DNA of 64,000 nt from Entonaema liquescens (lineage: Eukaryota > Ascomycota > Sordariomycetes > Xylariales > Xylariaceae), in the NCBI GenBank assembly GCA_902805475.1, contig CADCSX010000007.1, positions 930,001 to 994,000 of the forward strand, in the 5' to 3' direction. The translations under genes were made by a program, and so were the position numbers. Numbering within the stretch: position 1 is the stretch's first letter; every line of letters starts with the position of its first letter. Of this stretch, positions 12,516 to 24,459 are shown one piece after another. A model generated the notes under the pieces. It was given only the letters and a program-made list of their open reading frames with translations. It was not told the origin of the DNA and did no database searches.

Positions 12516-13621
12516 ATGGATGTCGTGCTTGAAGTCGCAGATACCTTCGCGGGAGATTACATCTACTCCCAACTCCTTCCATTACACCCGGTTGCTCCCC
12601 ACGATCTCCCAGATGGTGTCGCCAACTCCACCCAGACTCTTTCATCATGGAAGTTCAAGTCGGCGAACCCTTACTTCCAATTCGAGCCCAGCGAGTACGC
12701 ATATATGAGTGCTTGGGATAGGGATAATGTATACCGCCAGAGCATCTCGCTATTCTTCATCACATGGTTTGTGAAGCCTCTCCCTTCCACTGAGTGTTGT
12801 CGTCTATGTTCAATTAGCGCTAATATGGCTTTAGGATCTTTGGGTTCCTCCTGTACTTCCTATTCTCGACCTTATCCTACGTATTCATCTTTGATAAGCA
12901 GACATTCAAGCATCCCAAGTACCTCAAGAACCAGATGTGGCTCGAGATCAAGCAGACGATGAAGTCGATGCCCGTAATGTCGGCTCTGACCGTTCCTTTC
13001 TGGGTTGCCGACGTTCGTGGTTTTACCAAGCTATACGACATTCCCGCCGATGGACCTGGTATGTGGTACGAGATTTTGCAGTACCCCTTCTTCATCTTGT
13101 TCACCGACGCCTGCATCTACTTAATCCACCGAGGCCTACACCATCCGTTGGTCTACAAGCACCTTCACAAGCCTCACCACAAGTGGATCATGCCCACTCC
13201 CTACGCTTCTTATGCCTTCCACCCGGTTGACGGCTGGTCGCAATCGCTTCCGTATCACGTCTTCCCCTTCCTGTTCCCCTTGAACAAGTTCGCCTCTGTT
13301 GCCTTCTTCGTCTTCGTCAACTTCTGGACCATTATGATCCATGACGGCGAGTACATGGCCAACAGCCCCGTTATCAACGGTGCCGCTTGTCACACGCTGC
13401 ACCACCTGTACTTCAACTACAACTATGGCCAGTACACCACTTTCTGGGACAGGCTGGGTAACAGCTACCGCAAGCCTGATGCCGACCTATTCGAAAAGGA
13501 GAAGAAGATGGGCGAGGCGCAATGGAAGGCGCAGGTCAAGGAGATGGAGAAGATCGTGAAGGAGGTCGAAGGCGAAGATGACCGCAGCTACGATGATGGA
13601 AAAGCCAAGAAGAACAATTGA
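12516..13621 (+). CDS. ERG3: C-5 sterol desaturase (ergosterol biosynthesis)
   Basis: Introduces the C5-C6 double bond into episterol in late ergosterol synthesis, in the endoplasmic reticulum membrane; loss changes azole response in several fungi. Exons 12516..12766 and 12835..13621, intron 68 bp (GTTTGT..TTAG), Trp codon restored across the junction; 345 aa. The ATG at 12516 gives MDVVLEVADTF, matching the family N-terminus; the in-frame ATG-free stretch upstream is ignored. The three iron-binding histidine boxes of the fatty acid hydroxylase superfamily are present: HRGLHH (about 182-187), HKPHH (about 195-199) and HTLHH (about 270-274). Hydrophobic segments precede and separate them. The C-terminus is a charged tail (EKEKKMGEAQWKAQVKEMEK). 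No defect is visible. Confidence 0.95.
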
Positions 13622-15059
13622 GCGCTTAGGCTATGAATTGTTCTGAAGCAGCATCATATTCTCGATACGCGAGAACCAGTTGACTCGATGTATAACTGGA
13701 AAGATCATTTGGATTTTGATGCAGATAGAAGCAGCACAATGTTGTGCGAGGCGGAGATTTAATTAGTGCTAGTCGCACAATGGAGGATTGTACATAATTG
13801 GCAGAATGCTGGGCCCTCTAATGATGTGATGGCGTTCGGGGTATTCCAGAAAAGGGGGCATTTGGGACCAGTCCTATTCTGGCTTAAAACTTGGAGTCGA
13901 GTTCCAAGTCACAAAGCCCCCGTAGATGGAAGAAGAGGCGACTCTTGTCCCGTCGTTACCTTTGATAAAATAATGGATGGATGGATATACTACATATATA
14001 ATGACCAAAATAAACCTAATGTTCTATGAATTGGCTTTCTAAGTTGAGATGATGACGTTGCTTGTACGTGGTGCGAATTTAGATTCTTGGATTATGCTTG
14101 GAGAATGTATAGCCCGTTGTAGTGAGACTTTGTGTGTGGCATTGAAGGTTTCTGTACTTGTGACGATTTTATATATTTCCTACGGTCCTACGTGGTACTG
14201 CTTTAGTGGTTTTATCTTTTGTCCTACGACAGAAGAGATCTGCTATGAGATCAGTAAAACTGAGACCTGTGAACCCAAATGATCATCTAGTGGTCCATAT
14301 AAGTTATGGACGTTAAGCTAGCTGAGATGGACATAATGTAGATATTGGACGACATTGGACGACATTGGACGAGACTAAACACTAGAGTCAAAAACCTAAC
14401 TTAGTACCAACCAACTAATAGGTATATATATAAGTTGACTTCCATTGCTTGCATGATTTTTTTTTTCTTTTCTTCATATCACATAAACGAATGCACCGAG
14501 TGGCATTAGGCTTAAACCTTAAACTTCAGAATTGTATTGAGATAAGAAAATTGTGGTGGGTTGTAGATTTCGAACAATCCATTACTGTTCTCCGTAGTTA
14601 TAGTCGTAGTCCGCGACTACATAAGAAAATGAGAAATGCTTCAATGTGAAACTCCTTGCTGTTGCCGAAGAATATACCGGAGCACACGATATCAATATTG
14701 TAGTTTTAGTAAGGCTGGATATCGGGCTGGGAATTCTTATCCCACTGTCGCAAAAGCAAAAGCAAATACCCCCCCACCAGCGAATAAATCCACTTCCAAA
14801 AACGCCGTCGCAAAGTAAGGAAAATGCGCGAACGCTTATCGCGATGAATATAGGTCGGTCCATAACCCCCCGGTAAACACTTACCATCCGTCCATGGGTC
14901 CCCAATGTCTACGCTGGCAACCAACCAACCAGCCCAAGACACCCGTCCGTACTAACACAATCACATAATATACACACGCCCACAAGCCCATACACAAAGC
15001 AGGGCGGGACACAACCATCGCATCGGCAAACCGACTCGCCTCCTCTTCCTCCCTCTTGC
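13622..15059. other. Convergent intergenic region between ERG3 and the UPF0357 gene
   Basis: No supported gene. A short tandem repeat with unit GGACGACATT lies at 14344-14374. Several open frames of 60-107 codons occur on both strands but overlap one another and lack recognisable motifs. Confidence 0.5.
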
Positions 15060-15431
15060 TTACGAGAAACTGACAAACTTGGGATCCTTGGGCCTGCCGT
15101 CCGCCGCGATGCCATTCGCGCTAAAGCGCTGCTCCATGTAGACCCTACGCGCCTCATCAAACCGCATGCGCCGCTTCTTCATGATCGCGAGGATCTGGGC
15201 CTTGGCGTCGTCGTCGAGACCCGCGCGGGCGTCACCCCCTTCCACGTTCGCGCCCAGGTCGAAGGTGCTGCTCGACAGACCCGCTTCGATGTCGCCGGCG
15301 AAGGACCCGGGCAGCCGCGCGTACAGGTGCGAGCGGCCCGGGAGAAGCGGGATCCAGTGGGTCCGCGTTAGGTAGAGGATGGTGCCGGTGACGAGCACGG
15401 CGAAGGATAGGGAGTACAGGAGGTATGGCAT
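15060..15431 (-). CDS. UPF0357/DUF2015 family small membrane protein
   Basis: Single-exon gene of 123 aa. Residues about 4-22 form a hydrophobic N-terminal helix (LLYSLSFAVLVTGTILYL), likely a membrane anchor or signal anchor. The C-terminal half carries the family's conserved text: STFDLGANVEGGDARAGLDD, then the segment around MKKRRMRFDEARRVYMEQRF, then DGRPKDPKFVSFS at the end. The family includes budding yeast YCL012C and fission yeast SPBC1687.07; its function is unknown to me. The gene is divergent from the ribosomal protein gene at 16265. Confidence 0.85.
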   Translation of the reverse strand: MPYLLYSLSFAVLVTGTILYLTRTHWIPLLPGRSHLYARLPGSFAGDIEAGLSSSTFDLGANVEGGDARAGLDDDAKAQILAIMKKRRMRFDEARRVYMEQRFSANGIAADGRPKDPKFVSFS

Positions 15432-16264
15432 TTTCGCGGTAACGGTGATTGTAGTAACAAAAGAAGTACCTTGGATCGATTCGCGTAGTTATGGGGTTTC
15501 GCGGACGGGAGTGATGATGATGAATAGGTGGTTTGCGCTCGCGCGTGGTGGATTAGATAGATGGGTATCACAGTCGGCGGGTGTGGATTGAGGCAGCCGA
15601 TGGTGGGTTTGGTGGATGATTTCGAATGCCAGAGTTTCAGATCAGTAAGTTAAAAGAGGTTGTGGCTACCTAAAAGGTTCAGAAGGACAGAGGAAAAGAA
15701 AACCAGAAAAGGAAAGAAGAGTGAATGAAGATTTGCAATTGCGAAAAAGAGGTGAGCTAGAAGAAGTAAAAGTATCGTGATTAATTTTTCAAGATGAGGA
15801 CCATCGGAAGAAACGGTCTTCTCGCAATCGAAAGCAGTCCGAAGTTGTTAGTGGAATGGGGAGGTGGATCGTGTGGTCCCGGCCGTCTTAACCGGACTGA
15901 CGACACAATTGCAGGCGTTAGGCTGGCTTATGGAGGCGCAGAATGGGCGAGATACATCTCTAATGTGGCTCGTGCGTCTTACGTGTTCCCTCCCCCGTGT
16001 TTTAAAGTGGCAGAGTGGGCAAGATTTAATTGATGTCAGCAGCATCTTCAAGGTACAAAGATACAAGTATATATCCGCAATATCGTATCTAAGTATAGGT
16101 AGACGCTAATACAGATACGGCCAATTAAGCGATTCCCACACTCGTCCATTTGCGCTCGTGAACTTTTCGAAATCGTTTGCAAGGTCGACAACGATAGAGT
16201 AGAACTCCGGTCCATTGAAACTTCCTCATTCCCGCGAATCTCACGATCCCGACCCGTATACAAA
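15432..16264. other. Divergent promoter region between UPF0357 and eL28 genes
   Basis: Upstream sequence shared by two divergent genes. No coding sequence is supported here. Confidence 0.5.
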
Positions 16265-17031
16265 ATGGCCACCACCAACGTCTCCGCAGACCTCGTCTGG
16301 GAACTTGTCCGTAAGTTCTAGGCCTAAATTACGAGCTCGATCGACTACGTTTTTGGGGTGGCAGAAGCTGATATTTTATAATTTTGATGTAATGCAGGCA
16401 ACAACAACTCCTACCTCGTCAAGCGCAAGGAGTCTGGCGGCATCCAGTTCTCCCGAGACCCTCTTAACTTGACCAACGTCCACAGCCGCAAGGTAAGGAT
16501 ATCATTACAATTTTGGGGGGTTATGTGAAAATCTAGAAATTTAGCTAACACGAAATTAGTATGCCGGATTCGTGAACACCAAGGTATGATAAAATATAAA
16601 ATATAGCGAATATATTACGACTCTATATACCAGATAGAGACTTACGATTGGGAAACTAGGCCATCGGTGTCCAGCCCGCGGAGAAGAACGGCGTCAAGGT
16701 TATCAGCAAGAAGGAGTCGGCTGTCCAGCAGCCCGCTAAGTCTACCACCGAGGTCACCCACAGCGGCGGCCGGGGCACACGAAAGTCAGTTTTTCTCGGA
16801 TATTTACGTTTTAATGGTTAAGTATAAGTCGGGTTACTAACATACACAACTACACAGGATCTACAAGACCGTTGCCACCAAGACTGCCAAGTACGGTTAC
16901 CGACCCGACCTCCGTGAGGCCGCTGTCTCCCGTGTCTCTGCCGTCCGCCAGTCCCAGCGGGAACCCAAGCCCACCCCGAGAGGAAGCCCCGAGGCGCTAA
17001 GGCCAAGAAGGCTGCCGCCCCTGAGTCGTAA
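16265..17031 (+). CDS. RPL28: 60S ribosomal protein eL28, with an apparent one-base frame break near the 3' end
   Basis: Ribosomal protein of the large subunit (present in filamentous fungi, absent from budding yeast). Five exons: 16265..16310, 16398..16492, 16560..16583, 16660..16784, 16858..17031, all GT-AG with consistent phases. The product begins MATTNVSADLVWELVRNNNS and includes YAGFVNTKAIGVQP and GGRGTRKIYKTVATKTAKYG. In the last exon the frame breaks at the run of four C at 16974-16977. Read literally it continues as an unrelated Arg/Pro-rich tail to a TAA at 17072-17074. With five C it would read on as the Lys/Arg/Ala-rich tail usual for eL28 and stop at TAA 17029-17031, for 154 aa. 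An essential ribosomal protein is unlikely to be broken, so an assembly error is the simplest reading. Confidence 0.88.
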
Positions 17032-18487
17032 GCGCTCTCTAGCTAGGGAGGTGATGGATGGAATAACTAGGTAATGACTGCAGAGATAAGGCCGGCCGGT
17101 AGATAAGGCATATGCATTTTTGGTAGTCAATCCAAATTCCAAAGGCGTCTGAGGAAATCCTTCAACGAAAAATGCCTCCTTTTTCTGTATGATTCGAATC
17201 GTGCCTCGCATGCTGCCTGTCACGTATGGCCTCTTTAAAGCCGATCAGACGAGATAACTCCAGTCTAATCCGGTATAACTACCCGGGTAATCCTACCTAA
17301 GTAGTCTTGGTGGCGGTCGGCGGGTGCGGTGTATGCGGCAGTGAAACCGAGCTTATAGGCACAGTACGTGTAGATATGGGTTGAGTTATTTTACTACTCT
17401 CGCATCGTCCGTTACATACATGTATACCACCTGTACGTGTACCATGTAGCTAAGGTAAGGTACCTTAGCTTGGCAATTAAGTTAGGGGTAAGCCGGAAGA
17501 AGCTTCACACTATTAATCACGAGTAAATTGTTCTATCGGCTGCTGCTTGTCTTTCTCTTGTAAAGCCGTAAAAAGTATGAGAAAGCCATTAAAAGTTGAA
17601 TGAACTTGATTTTATCCCGTCCGACCTTGTCCGATACCGAAAAGCGAACCTCGGGAAATGGCTATGATGCAAGCTGCCACGAGCAATATAAGGAATTCCA
17701 TTCCGGACAATAGCCTCGGGTTAGAGGAATAAGTACGGACTGGGCATTTGATAAACGCTAGCTGGGTACCGACGATGGGTCACCTTGATGGATGATAGAT
17801 ACTAGTAATAAGATATTTTAGTATTTCGCAGTTAATTCATACTATCATCGGACATAATCCACCCTTGCTATTAAATGTTATGTAGTCATGTAGACCTGAG
17901 ATGCTCAAGAAACAAACTTTCATGCATGTGGTTTCAGCATGTACCTAGGTAGGTGCCTGTACAGTATACGGCGGAAGAACTAAAAGAGTCACGAACGTGC
18001 CTGCCGAAAACAAGATCGAGAATAACCAATCAAAGAAGGAGCATTGCTTCGTAGTCGGAACATGATTGGTTCCTGCAGGCGCGGGATTATGTGAATGTTC
18101 TCTTACCTTTGGTGGGATAGCAAGAACACAATGAAGGTAGGCACGAAGGGGAAATGGTGGGGTAGCGCCAAACAGCAATAAAGCTAAAGTGGATTCCTCC
18201 CCTCTACATCTCTACATCACAGTCCTTCTGCCCCGCCTTCTTGCGTATCAACTCAACTTTCCCGATTTCATCATCCTTGGTACCCTACATACATTTTAAA
18301 CAAGGGTGAGTAGCCTCTCCCGTCTTATATCTTCACTTGCCCATTGTCAAAAAATCTCTCCCTTCTCTTTTTATATTTTACCGACTTGATTCTCCCTGCC
18401 TGGAGCTGGAAATACTAACATACATCCCTTATTTGGTGTCTTAGTCTTTTAAACCATTTACCCCACCTCAACCTCTAAATCGCGACC
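17032..18487. other. Intergenic region upstream of malate dehydrogenase
   Basis: No supported gene. A CCTAGGTA-type palindrome lies at 17939-17955. The last about 300 bp is pyrimidine-rich, as expected for a strong fungal promoter and leader. Confidence 0.5.
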
Positions 18488-19821
18488 ATGGTTAAAGCTG
18501 GTACGAAGCATGATATCCGGACCTAAGTTTGAAGAATATCCCGTACTGATGAGCAATTAGTTGTTGCCGGCGCCTCTGGCGGTATTGGCCAGGTTTGTCA
18601 CTATCCATTCCGAAAATACTAATGCAAGAGCTTTGAAGCTAACAAAAAGCAGCCTCTGTCCCTTCTTCTCAAGCTCTCGCCCCTCGTTGACGAGCTTGCC
18701 CTCTACGATGTCGTGAACACCCCTGGCGTCGCTACTGATCTCTCCCACATCTCCTCGACTGCTGTAAGCAATCACTACCAACGTAGCACAGAATAACAAT
18801 TATGAACTCTGACACGATATATAGAAAGTCACCGGCTACCTGCCCAAGGACGATGGCGGCAAGCTCGCCTTCAAGGATGCGGACATCATTGTCATCCCCG
18901 CCGGCATTCCCCGTGAGTTTTTAATTATTGCCTCAAACACGGTGTAACATAATAGCTCATATAACTATAGGCAAGCCTGGCATGACCCGTGATGACCTTT
19001 TCAACATCAACGCTGGAATCGTCAAGGGCCTGATCGAGATTGCTGCCGAGGTCGCTCCCAAGGCCTACATCCTCGTCATCTCAAACCCCGTCAACTCCAC
19101 CGTCCCCATTGCCGCCGAGGTCCTAAAGGCAAAGGGTGTTTTCAACCCCCAGAGACTGTTTGGTGTCACCACCCTCGACATCGTCCGTGCCGAGACCTTC
19201 GTCGCCGAGATTGCTGGCAAGAAGACCGGCTCTGAGCTGACCGTCCCCGTCGTTGGCGGACATTCTGGCGAGACTATCGTCCCTCTTTTCAGCAAGGTCA
19301 GCCCCAGCGTGACAATCCCGGATGACAAGTATGATGCGCTCGTCAACCGTGTTCAGTTCGGTGGTGACGAGGTCGTCAAGGCCAAGGATGGTGCTGGTTC
19401 CGCCACCTTATCTATGGCCTTCGCCGGATTCCGGTAAGGTCTATCCTTTTTATTTTCTCAGAAACGACGACTAACTATGTCCCAGCTTTGCGGAGAAGGT
19501 GTTGAAGGCCGTCAAGGGCGAGAAGGGTCTTGTCGAGCCCAGTTTCGTCTACCTCAAGGGTATCCCTGGTGGTGAAGAGATTGCGAAGGCCACTGGCCTA
19601 GAATTCTTCTCCGTCCCTGTTGAGCTCGGAGTAGGTGTTCCCCAAGTTCTATTAGTAAAATTGCGCTAACCATGCTATAGCCCAACGGTGCCGAGAAGGC
19701 CACCAACCCCCTTGCTGGTATCACCGAGAAGGAGAAGTCTCTGGTAGACGTTGCCATCCAAGGTCTAAAGACCAACATCGAGAAGGGCATCAGCTTCGCT
19801 CACAACCCCCCTCAAAAGTAA
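18488..19821 (+). CDS. MDH: NAD-dependent malate dehydrogenase (probably cytosolic form)
   Basis: Interconverts malate and oxaloacetate with NAD. Seven exons: 18488..18500, 18561..18592, 18653..18763, 18825..18912, 18971..19433, 19486..19630, 19681..19821; all GT-AG, phases agree, 330 aa. The N-terminus MVKAVVAGASGGIGQPLSL goes straight into the NAD-binding Rossmann motif (residues 5-15), with no transit peptide, so I infer a cytosolic enzyme; a C-terminal peroxisomal SKL-type signal is also absent (ends NPPQK). Substrate and catalytic residues of the family are in place: Arg82 and Arg88 in RKPGMTRDD, Asn119 in SNPVNS, Asp151/Arg154 in TTLDIVRAE, and His179 in GGHSGET. The first coding exon is only 13 bp. 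Confidence 0.95.
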
Positions 19822-20472
19822 TTACCCCCTTGATTTACCCCCGGATGTTTTTGCCTCCGTGAAGGCCTGGCACGGCTGCTATGTAATGTGTTTTATCACG
19901 GAGGCATTTGCCCATAGGTTTGGCGTGGTTTATAGAAAAAGTCAAACCAGACAGTTGAGCAATAATTGAGACCGAATAACTGATCCTATATGATTGCATA
20001 GGTTGTAGGAGTGTCGTAGTCGCCCTGAATAGAGCCTGTCCAGGTCTCTCTATCGTGTCCCATCCAAGTCCGTTTCAAGAAGATTTTTAGAGGAATCTCC
20101 GGGATTAATACACCGGTATGAAGGGTTTCGTCTAAGGAGGGCCGCGCTGGGGAAGCTGGATAGGCAATACTTTCTGCTGACGGGATAGGATGGAAGGGTG
20201 AAGAGGGTATATTAGGTGCGAGGCGGACCTTTGCGCGGAAATAGTAGATGCTTAGCACATCGTCTTGTAGATATCAACAACAGTAACAGACCAAACACCT
20301 AAACGCCATTACTTCTAAATGCTAGACCCCAGCCTTCCTGTCCTTTCTTTTACGCCGCTGCGCCTTTAGAATTCCGGTAAACGGGCTCCTATGGATGCCG
20401 TCGTAATACTCATAAGTACCCAGGCGATCTACCTAGATAATAGGTTACATGAAATAAGACAGCAAGACCTCG
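19822..20472. other. Convergent intergenic region between MDH and TRS33
   Basis: 3' flanks of both genes. A 90-codon minus-strand frame at 19986-20258 has no recognised motif and is not called. Confidence 0.45.
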
Positions 20473-21297
20473 TTATTGCTTAGCAGGCACAGTCTTGATC
20501 TGGAAGACGGCGCCAGGAAGCTCGTTCGTCTCGGCTTGTACGGTGGCGGCGATGCCCATGGCTGCAAGGGCGCCGCGGATGATGCCGCAAGGGAACCAGA
20601 GGAACTGGAATATGTGTTAGAATACAACGGATTTCGGTATGATTGCGTAGTTTGGCGAGAGGAGGTAAGGGGAGGGAATGTCATGATAGAAAGAAGGAGG
20701 GGGTATAAGTAAGAAAATAGCACTTACGGGCTGGGCCCTTACGACGGCATGTCCGCCGGCATCGGCACTCATGCGGGAGAGGGGGCGGAAGACGTTGTCG
20801 GTAAGCACGTAGACGCCGCGGTGGTTGGTCTTGAGGTTGTCGACCTGCTTCTTGAAGACGAGCATCCACAGGTCCTTGCAGATGAACTTGATGGCGTCAA
20901 GCGTGTCGTTGAAACGCGGGCGATCGCGGGAGAAGCTGTGGTGTGGATTTGTTTGTTAGCTTTGGGGAACAGTACAGAGAGGCAGGGAGGGGATGTACCG
21001 CTCAACAAGGCCCAGTCCAACTCTATAACCCAATCCGTCCAGCCTGAAGAACACCGCGTCCCGCTCCTCGTCCTCGTCTAACTTCGCATATCCATTTGAT
21101 GCTCCCGCTCCCGCTCCCGCTCCCGTTCCCGTCTCTCCGCCATTCTCCCCGGACTCAGGCGCATCGAGCTCGTTCGCGACGCGATACGCCATGGGCACCA
21201 GCTCGATCATCAGGAAGTCTAGGCATGATGTGCTTAGGAACGAAGCGTTCGGGTCTGAGGCGTTGAAGGGCGGGAGGGGTTGGTCGAAGGACGACAT
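20473..21297 (-). CDS. TRS33: TRAPP complex subunit TRS33/TRAPPC6 (Bet3-like fold)
   Basis: Core subunit of the TRAPP tethering complexes that activate Rab GTPases at the Golgi. Three exons: 21297..20999, 20935..20728, 20604..20473; GT-AG introns, phases agree, 212 aa. Starts MSSFDQPLPPF, followed by the conserved FLMIELVPMAYRVANEL. The second exon holds SRDRPRFNDTLDAIKFICKD and the Lys-Thr-Asn-His-Arg-Gly-Val-Tyr-Val motif, and the third holds FLWFPCGIIRGALAAMGI, the hallmark end of TRS33-type proteins. A low-complexity Gly/Ala insert (ETGTGAGAGAGASNGYAK), coded by a CCCGCT-type repeat near 21100-21125, interrupts the N-terminal region. Confidence 0.92.
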
Positions 21298-22402
21298 CTT
21301 GTCTTGTTTCGCCTTAGGTATCACTAGGTAGGTAATCACCAGGTATCTTTCTTTCTCTCTTCTTTATTGTGACGTATGAGTAACGGCGGTGATTATTGTA
21401 TTCTCGACCCTCAATACCCTAGGTATACTCCTAGGTCTTCCTTCTAAGGAAGTCTCGCGGTAAACTGGAGGTGCTTAAGACGCAGTGTTCCGCGGCGCAT
21501 TGGCGAGTTCGGTCGCGGATTAACGGTTCGGCTATCGTATCTGGTACTTTAAATTATACTGATTTCTCAGTAACTGTTATGATCCGTCGTGACCTCGCTG
21601 TTGCTTCGTGGTACATGTACAAGTTACTGGTAGCTTAGAAGCTCGAGGCTGAGAATAGTGGGACAGGGCTGAAGCTGTTGGATTTCGAGATGGGGTTGCG
21701 TAGGTACCTAGGTACCTAGTAAGTGGGTTTGTGCCTTGGCGAACACAGGTACCTAAGTTTATTTTAAAATACGCTTAAATGCATAAAAGCAATATTTATC
21801 GATTCAAGCACCATAAGGTGTTATACGCTATGATAGAAGTCCTATAAATCACACGGCAAGAGCTAAGTAATCCTCTGCCAGAACATGTTTGCTGTATCCG
21901 TTTTTCATTCACTTTCAAACGGGAGTACCGGTTAGGGACTTATGGTCCACCGAATCCAACCGTTTAGCTTTGGTCCTCTCCATCACAACTCCTGCTATGT
22001 GTAGCCTCCCGTAAAGCAATAGGTATTTCCACCCTCAACGCCGATGTGACCATCCCGCTCCTATCATACCCGCACCTTGCTTGCACAAGGGGATGATCGC
22101 ATTCTATGTACAGAAAGAACTGGGGATGGAGAGGCGAGAAAACAAGAAGAAAAGGCTCCGCATTAGGCTTCCAATAATGCCGAATTCCATGCCGCAAGGT
22201 ATGCTCTTCATGAAAACGTCGTAATATCCGTCGTCATAGGGAGAATCCTCTCCTACTCTGCGCGACAGGTAATAAACCCCTAGTGCTAACCAATCGCCTA
22301 GTCTCGCAGAAGTGTTCTCATCCACTCTTGCACAAATTCCATTGTTTGATGCTGTAAAATATCCACTGCGTCGCGCGACCGTGGCGAGCAGGGTGTATCT
22401 TC
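21298..22402. other. Intergenic region between TRS33 and SIZ1
   Basis: Contains the TRS33 promoter and the SIZ1 3' flank. A TAGGTACCTA palindromic repeat lies at 21701-21719. No supported gene. Confidence 0.5.
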
Positions 22403-24459
22403 CTAGTAAGCGTTGTATGCAGGGGGGTAGTTCAGACCGTTGGTCTGCCCTAGATTTTGGCGCTTTGGAGGGCGAACGATAGGCTCATCATCCTCATCGC
22501 TACTGAGTGTAAGATCGATAACCTCCGCCGGCCGCTTGCTGCTACCCGACCTCTGCGTATTTGGAGTCTCTCGAAGGCTGCCGTTCGGCGTTCCGCCACT
22601 AAGAAAAGAGCGACTCGGTGTGCCTAAGGCAGTTCTAACGCCACCCATTAAAATACCGGTTGTACCGTTGCCAAAAGCGTGAGTATCGGAGAGAATTGAT
22701 ATATCATCATCGTCCTCTATCTTGGTACCGTTAGGAGGCCGGGATCGGGTTGGTTCTGGTTCTTCCGACTTTACTCTCCACTGACCATCCGGCTCAATGG
22801 TAACTTGCTCACACGACTCGGGCGTGTTCTCCAGAACCTCCTGGACGTATTCGTCTATCGCTAAAGTGTCAAATGGCGCAGATTTAGAGCAGACCGGACA
22901 ACTCCAAGTTGGACCTTGTTCTTGGAGCTGCATAAATGAGTTCGCATCAAAACACTGAATATGATTGCAAGTTATTCCTCGACAGGGAACCTTTAATCTT
23001 GCGTAACTAAGCGGACACTTCAGGGACAGGTTCTGCGAAGTCGCTACTACATCTGGATCGTTGGCTTTCTTAGAGACTAGAGACAAATTAGCATGTCTTC
23101 ATATTAAAGGTGACTCATGCCGTACTCTCGCGAATGACCGAAGCTTTAGAGATCTTCTTCGCTTTAATCATCGTGACTAACTCATCGATTGGGTGTGTCT
23201 TGCATACGTATAAGGCTAGGTAGAACTTCTGTTCCAAGGCTTGTTAGCGGGAGAGATACAAAGCAAGCAGAGTTACCACTTGGTGCCCGGGGGTTGACTC
23301 ACTTGAGTCCCTTTTGAAGCTTTAGGCTTCCGTACCTTAGTAGTCAGAGCGTACGTAAACTCGACCTTGTTAGTATAGTTGGTTTGCTTCAGTCTTAAAA
23401 AGGGGGTAATATCCACGGGATGAGTTGACCCTGGTTTATTCTTGAGGCCTCGAAGATTGTGCTTCACGTCATCGTCATTCACCTTGATTTCCGACTGGTG
23501 AGGGAACTGAATATCCTGAAGCCCCATATTTTCGCTTCCACAGAATACCATGAGTTTAGTAGGTAGGTAGGTTGCGCAGCGCCCGAGATCGGGATAATCG
23601 CTGGCCTTCAGAGTGATGGTGATAGAATTCCGGTGGTTGTTCATAACTAAGAAGAAAATGTCAGCCGGGTCAACAAGAGAGAGGGATGGACCTCTCGTAG
23701 GAGTACCATACCAGGACACGTGTGAAGCGGACCAATCCTCTTTTCGATAGTGTAGAAGGGTGTATTTTTAAAGATATTATCCGAGTGAATCGCTCTAGAA
23801 GGAACGAGATACCCAGCGCCATTCCCGGCAACACTAGCTCCGCCGTTGGTATAGCCGTGACTCGGTTGAGGCATACTGGAACCTGCTGGTTGGTATGAGC
23901 CATACGCGTTATAGTAAGGATTGCGACCCTGAGGATGTACGCCCAAACTGGACGGAGGAGCCATACTCTGTGGACCAGAGTTTCCTCCTCGGATGTTCAA
24001 TATCGTCTCGCGTATCGCGTTATAGTTCGTGGGGTCGGACTGGTAGTTTTCGTGGAGCGCTGTAAGGTAGATGTTAGTTATCGGTTAAGTAATGTCGTCT
24101 GAAGATATGGAGGCGAATATAGAGAAGATCGCGTAGAGTAAGTAGTTGAATAGGTAGAGGTGAAGAAGGTGACAGCGACAGATATAAGAACAACGAATAG
24201 AATATCTTGTCTCATATGTTATTGCTGCCTTGGAAACCATTCCATAGGTATTCCATAGGTATTCGATGATATTCCCGTATTTCCTATATTCAAGACTATG
24301 TACCATCTTTTACTAACCATTCTTGATGCGATTCTGCAAATCGGCCTTGACCCCACTTGTTCTTAATCCATGGGATGAACAGATGTGTTGTAACTGTTTA
24401 TTAAGCAGGGTGGCTATGATTCGCTCGAGAGATCGAATATCGGGGTTGTTGGAGGACAT
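22403..24459 (-). CDS. SIZ1: SP-RING E3 SUMO ligase, SIZ1/PIAS family
   Basis: Transfers SUMO to nuclear substrates. Five exons: 24459..24318, 24059..23712, 23646..23336, 23228..23126, 23076..22403; all GT-AG with consistent phase, 525 aa. Residues about 1-47 form a SAP DNA-binding domain (LNKQLQHICSSHGLRTSGVK). Exons 2-4 hold a PINIT domain (HRNSITITLKASDYPDLGRC through KFYLALYVCKTH). Exon 5 has the SP-RING, LKCPLSYARLKVPCRGITCN with HIQCFD and SCPVC. The C-terminus holds VIDLTLSSDEDDE, a typical SUMO-interacting motif with an acidic flank. A short tandem-repeat tract lies just upstream. Confidence 0.93.

Noticed and set aside
19986..20258. 90-codon minus-strand frame between MDH and TRS33
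   Set aside because: Lies in the convergent 3' flanks and shows no recognised motif.
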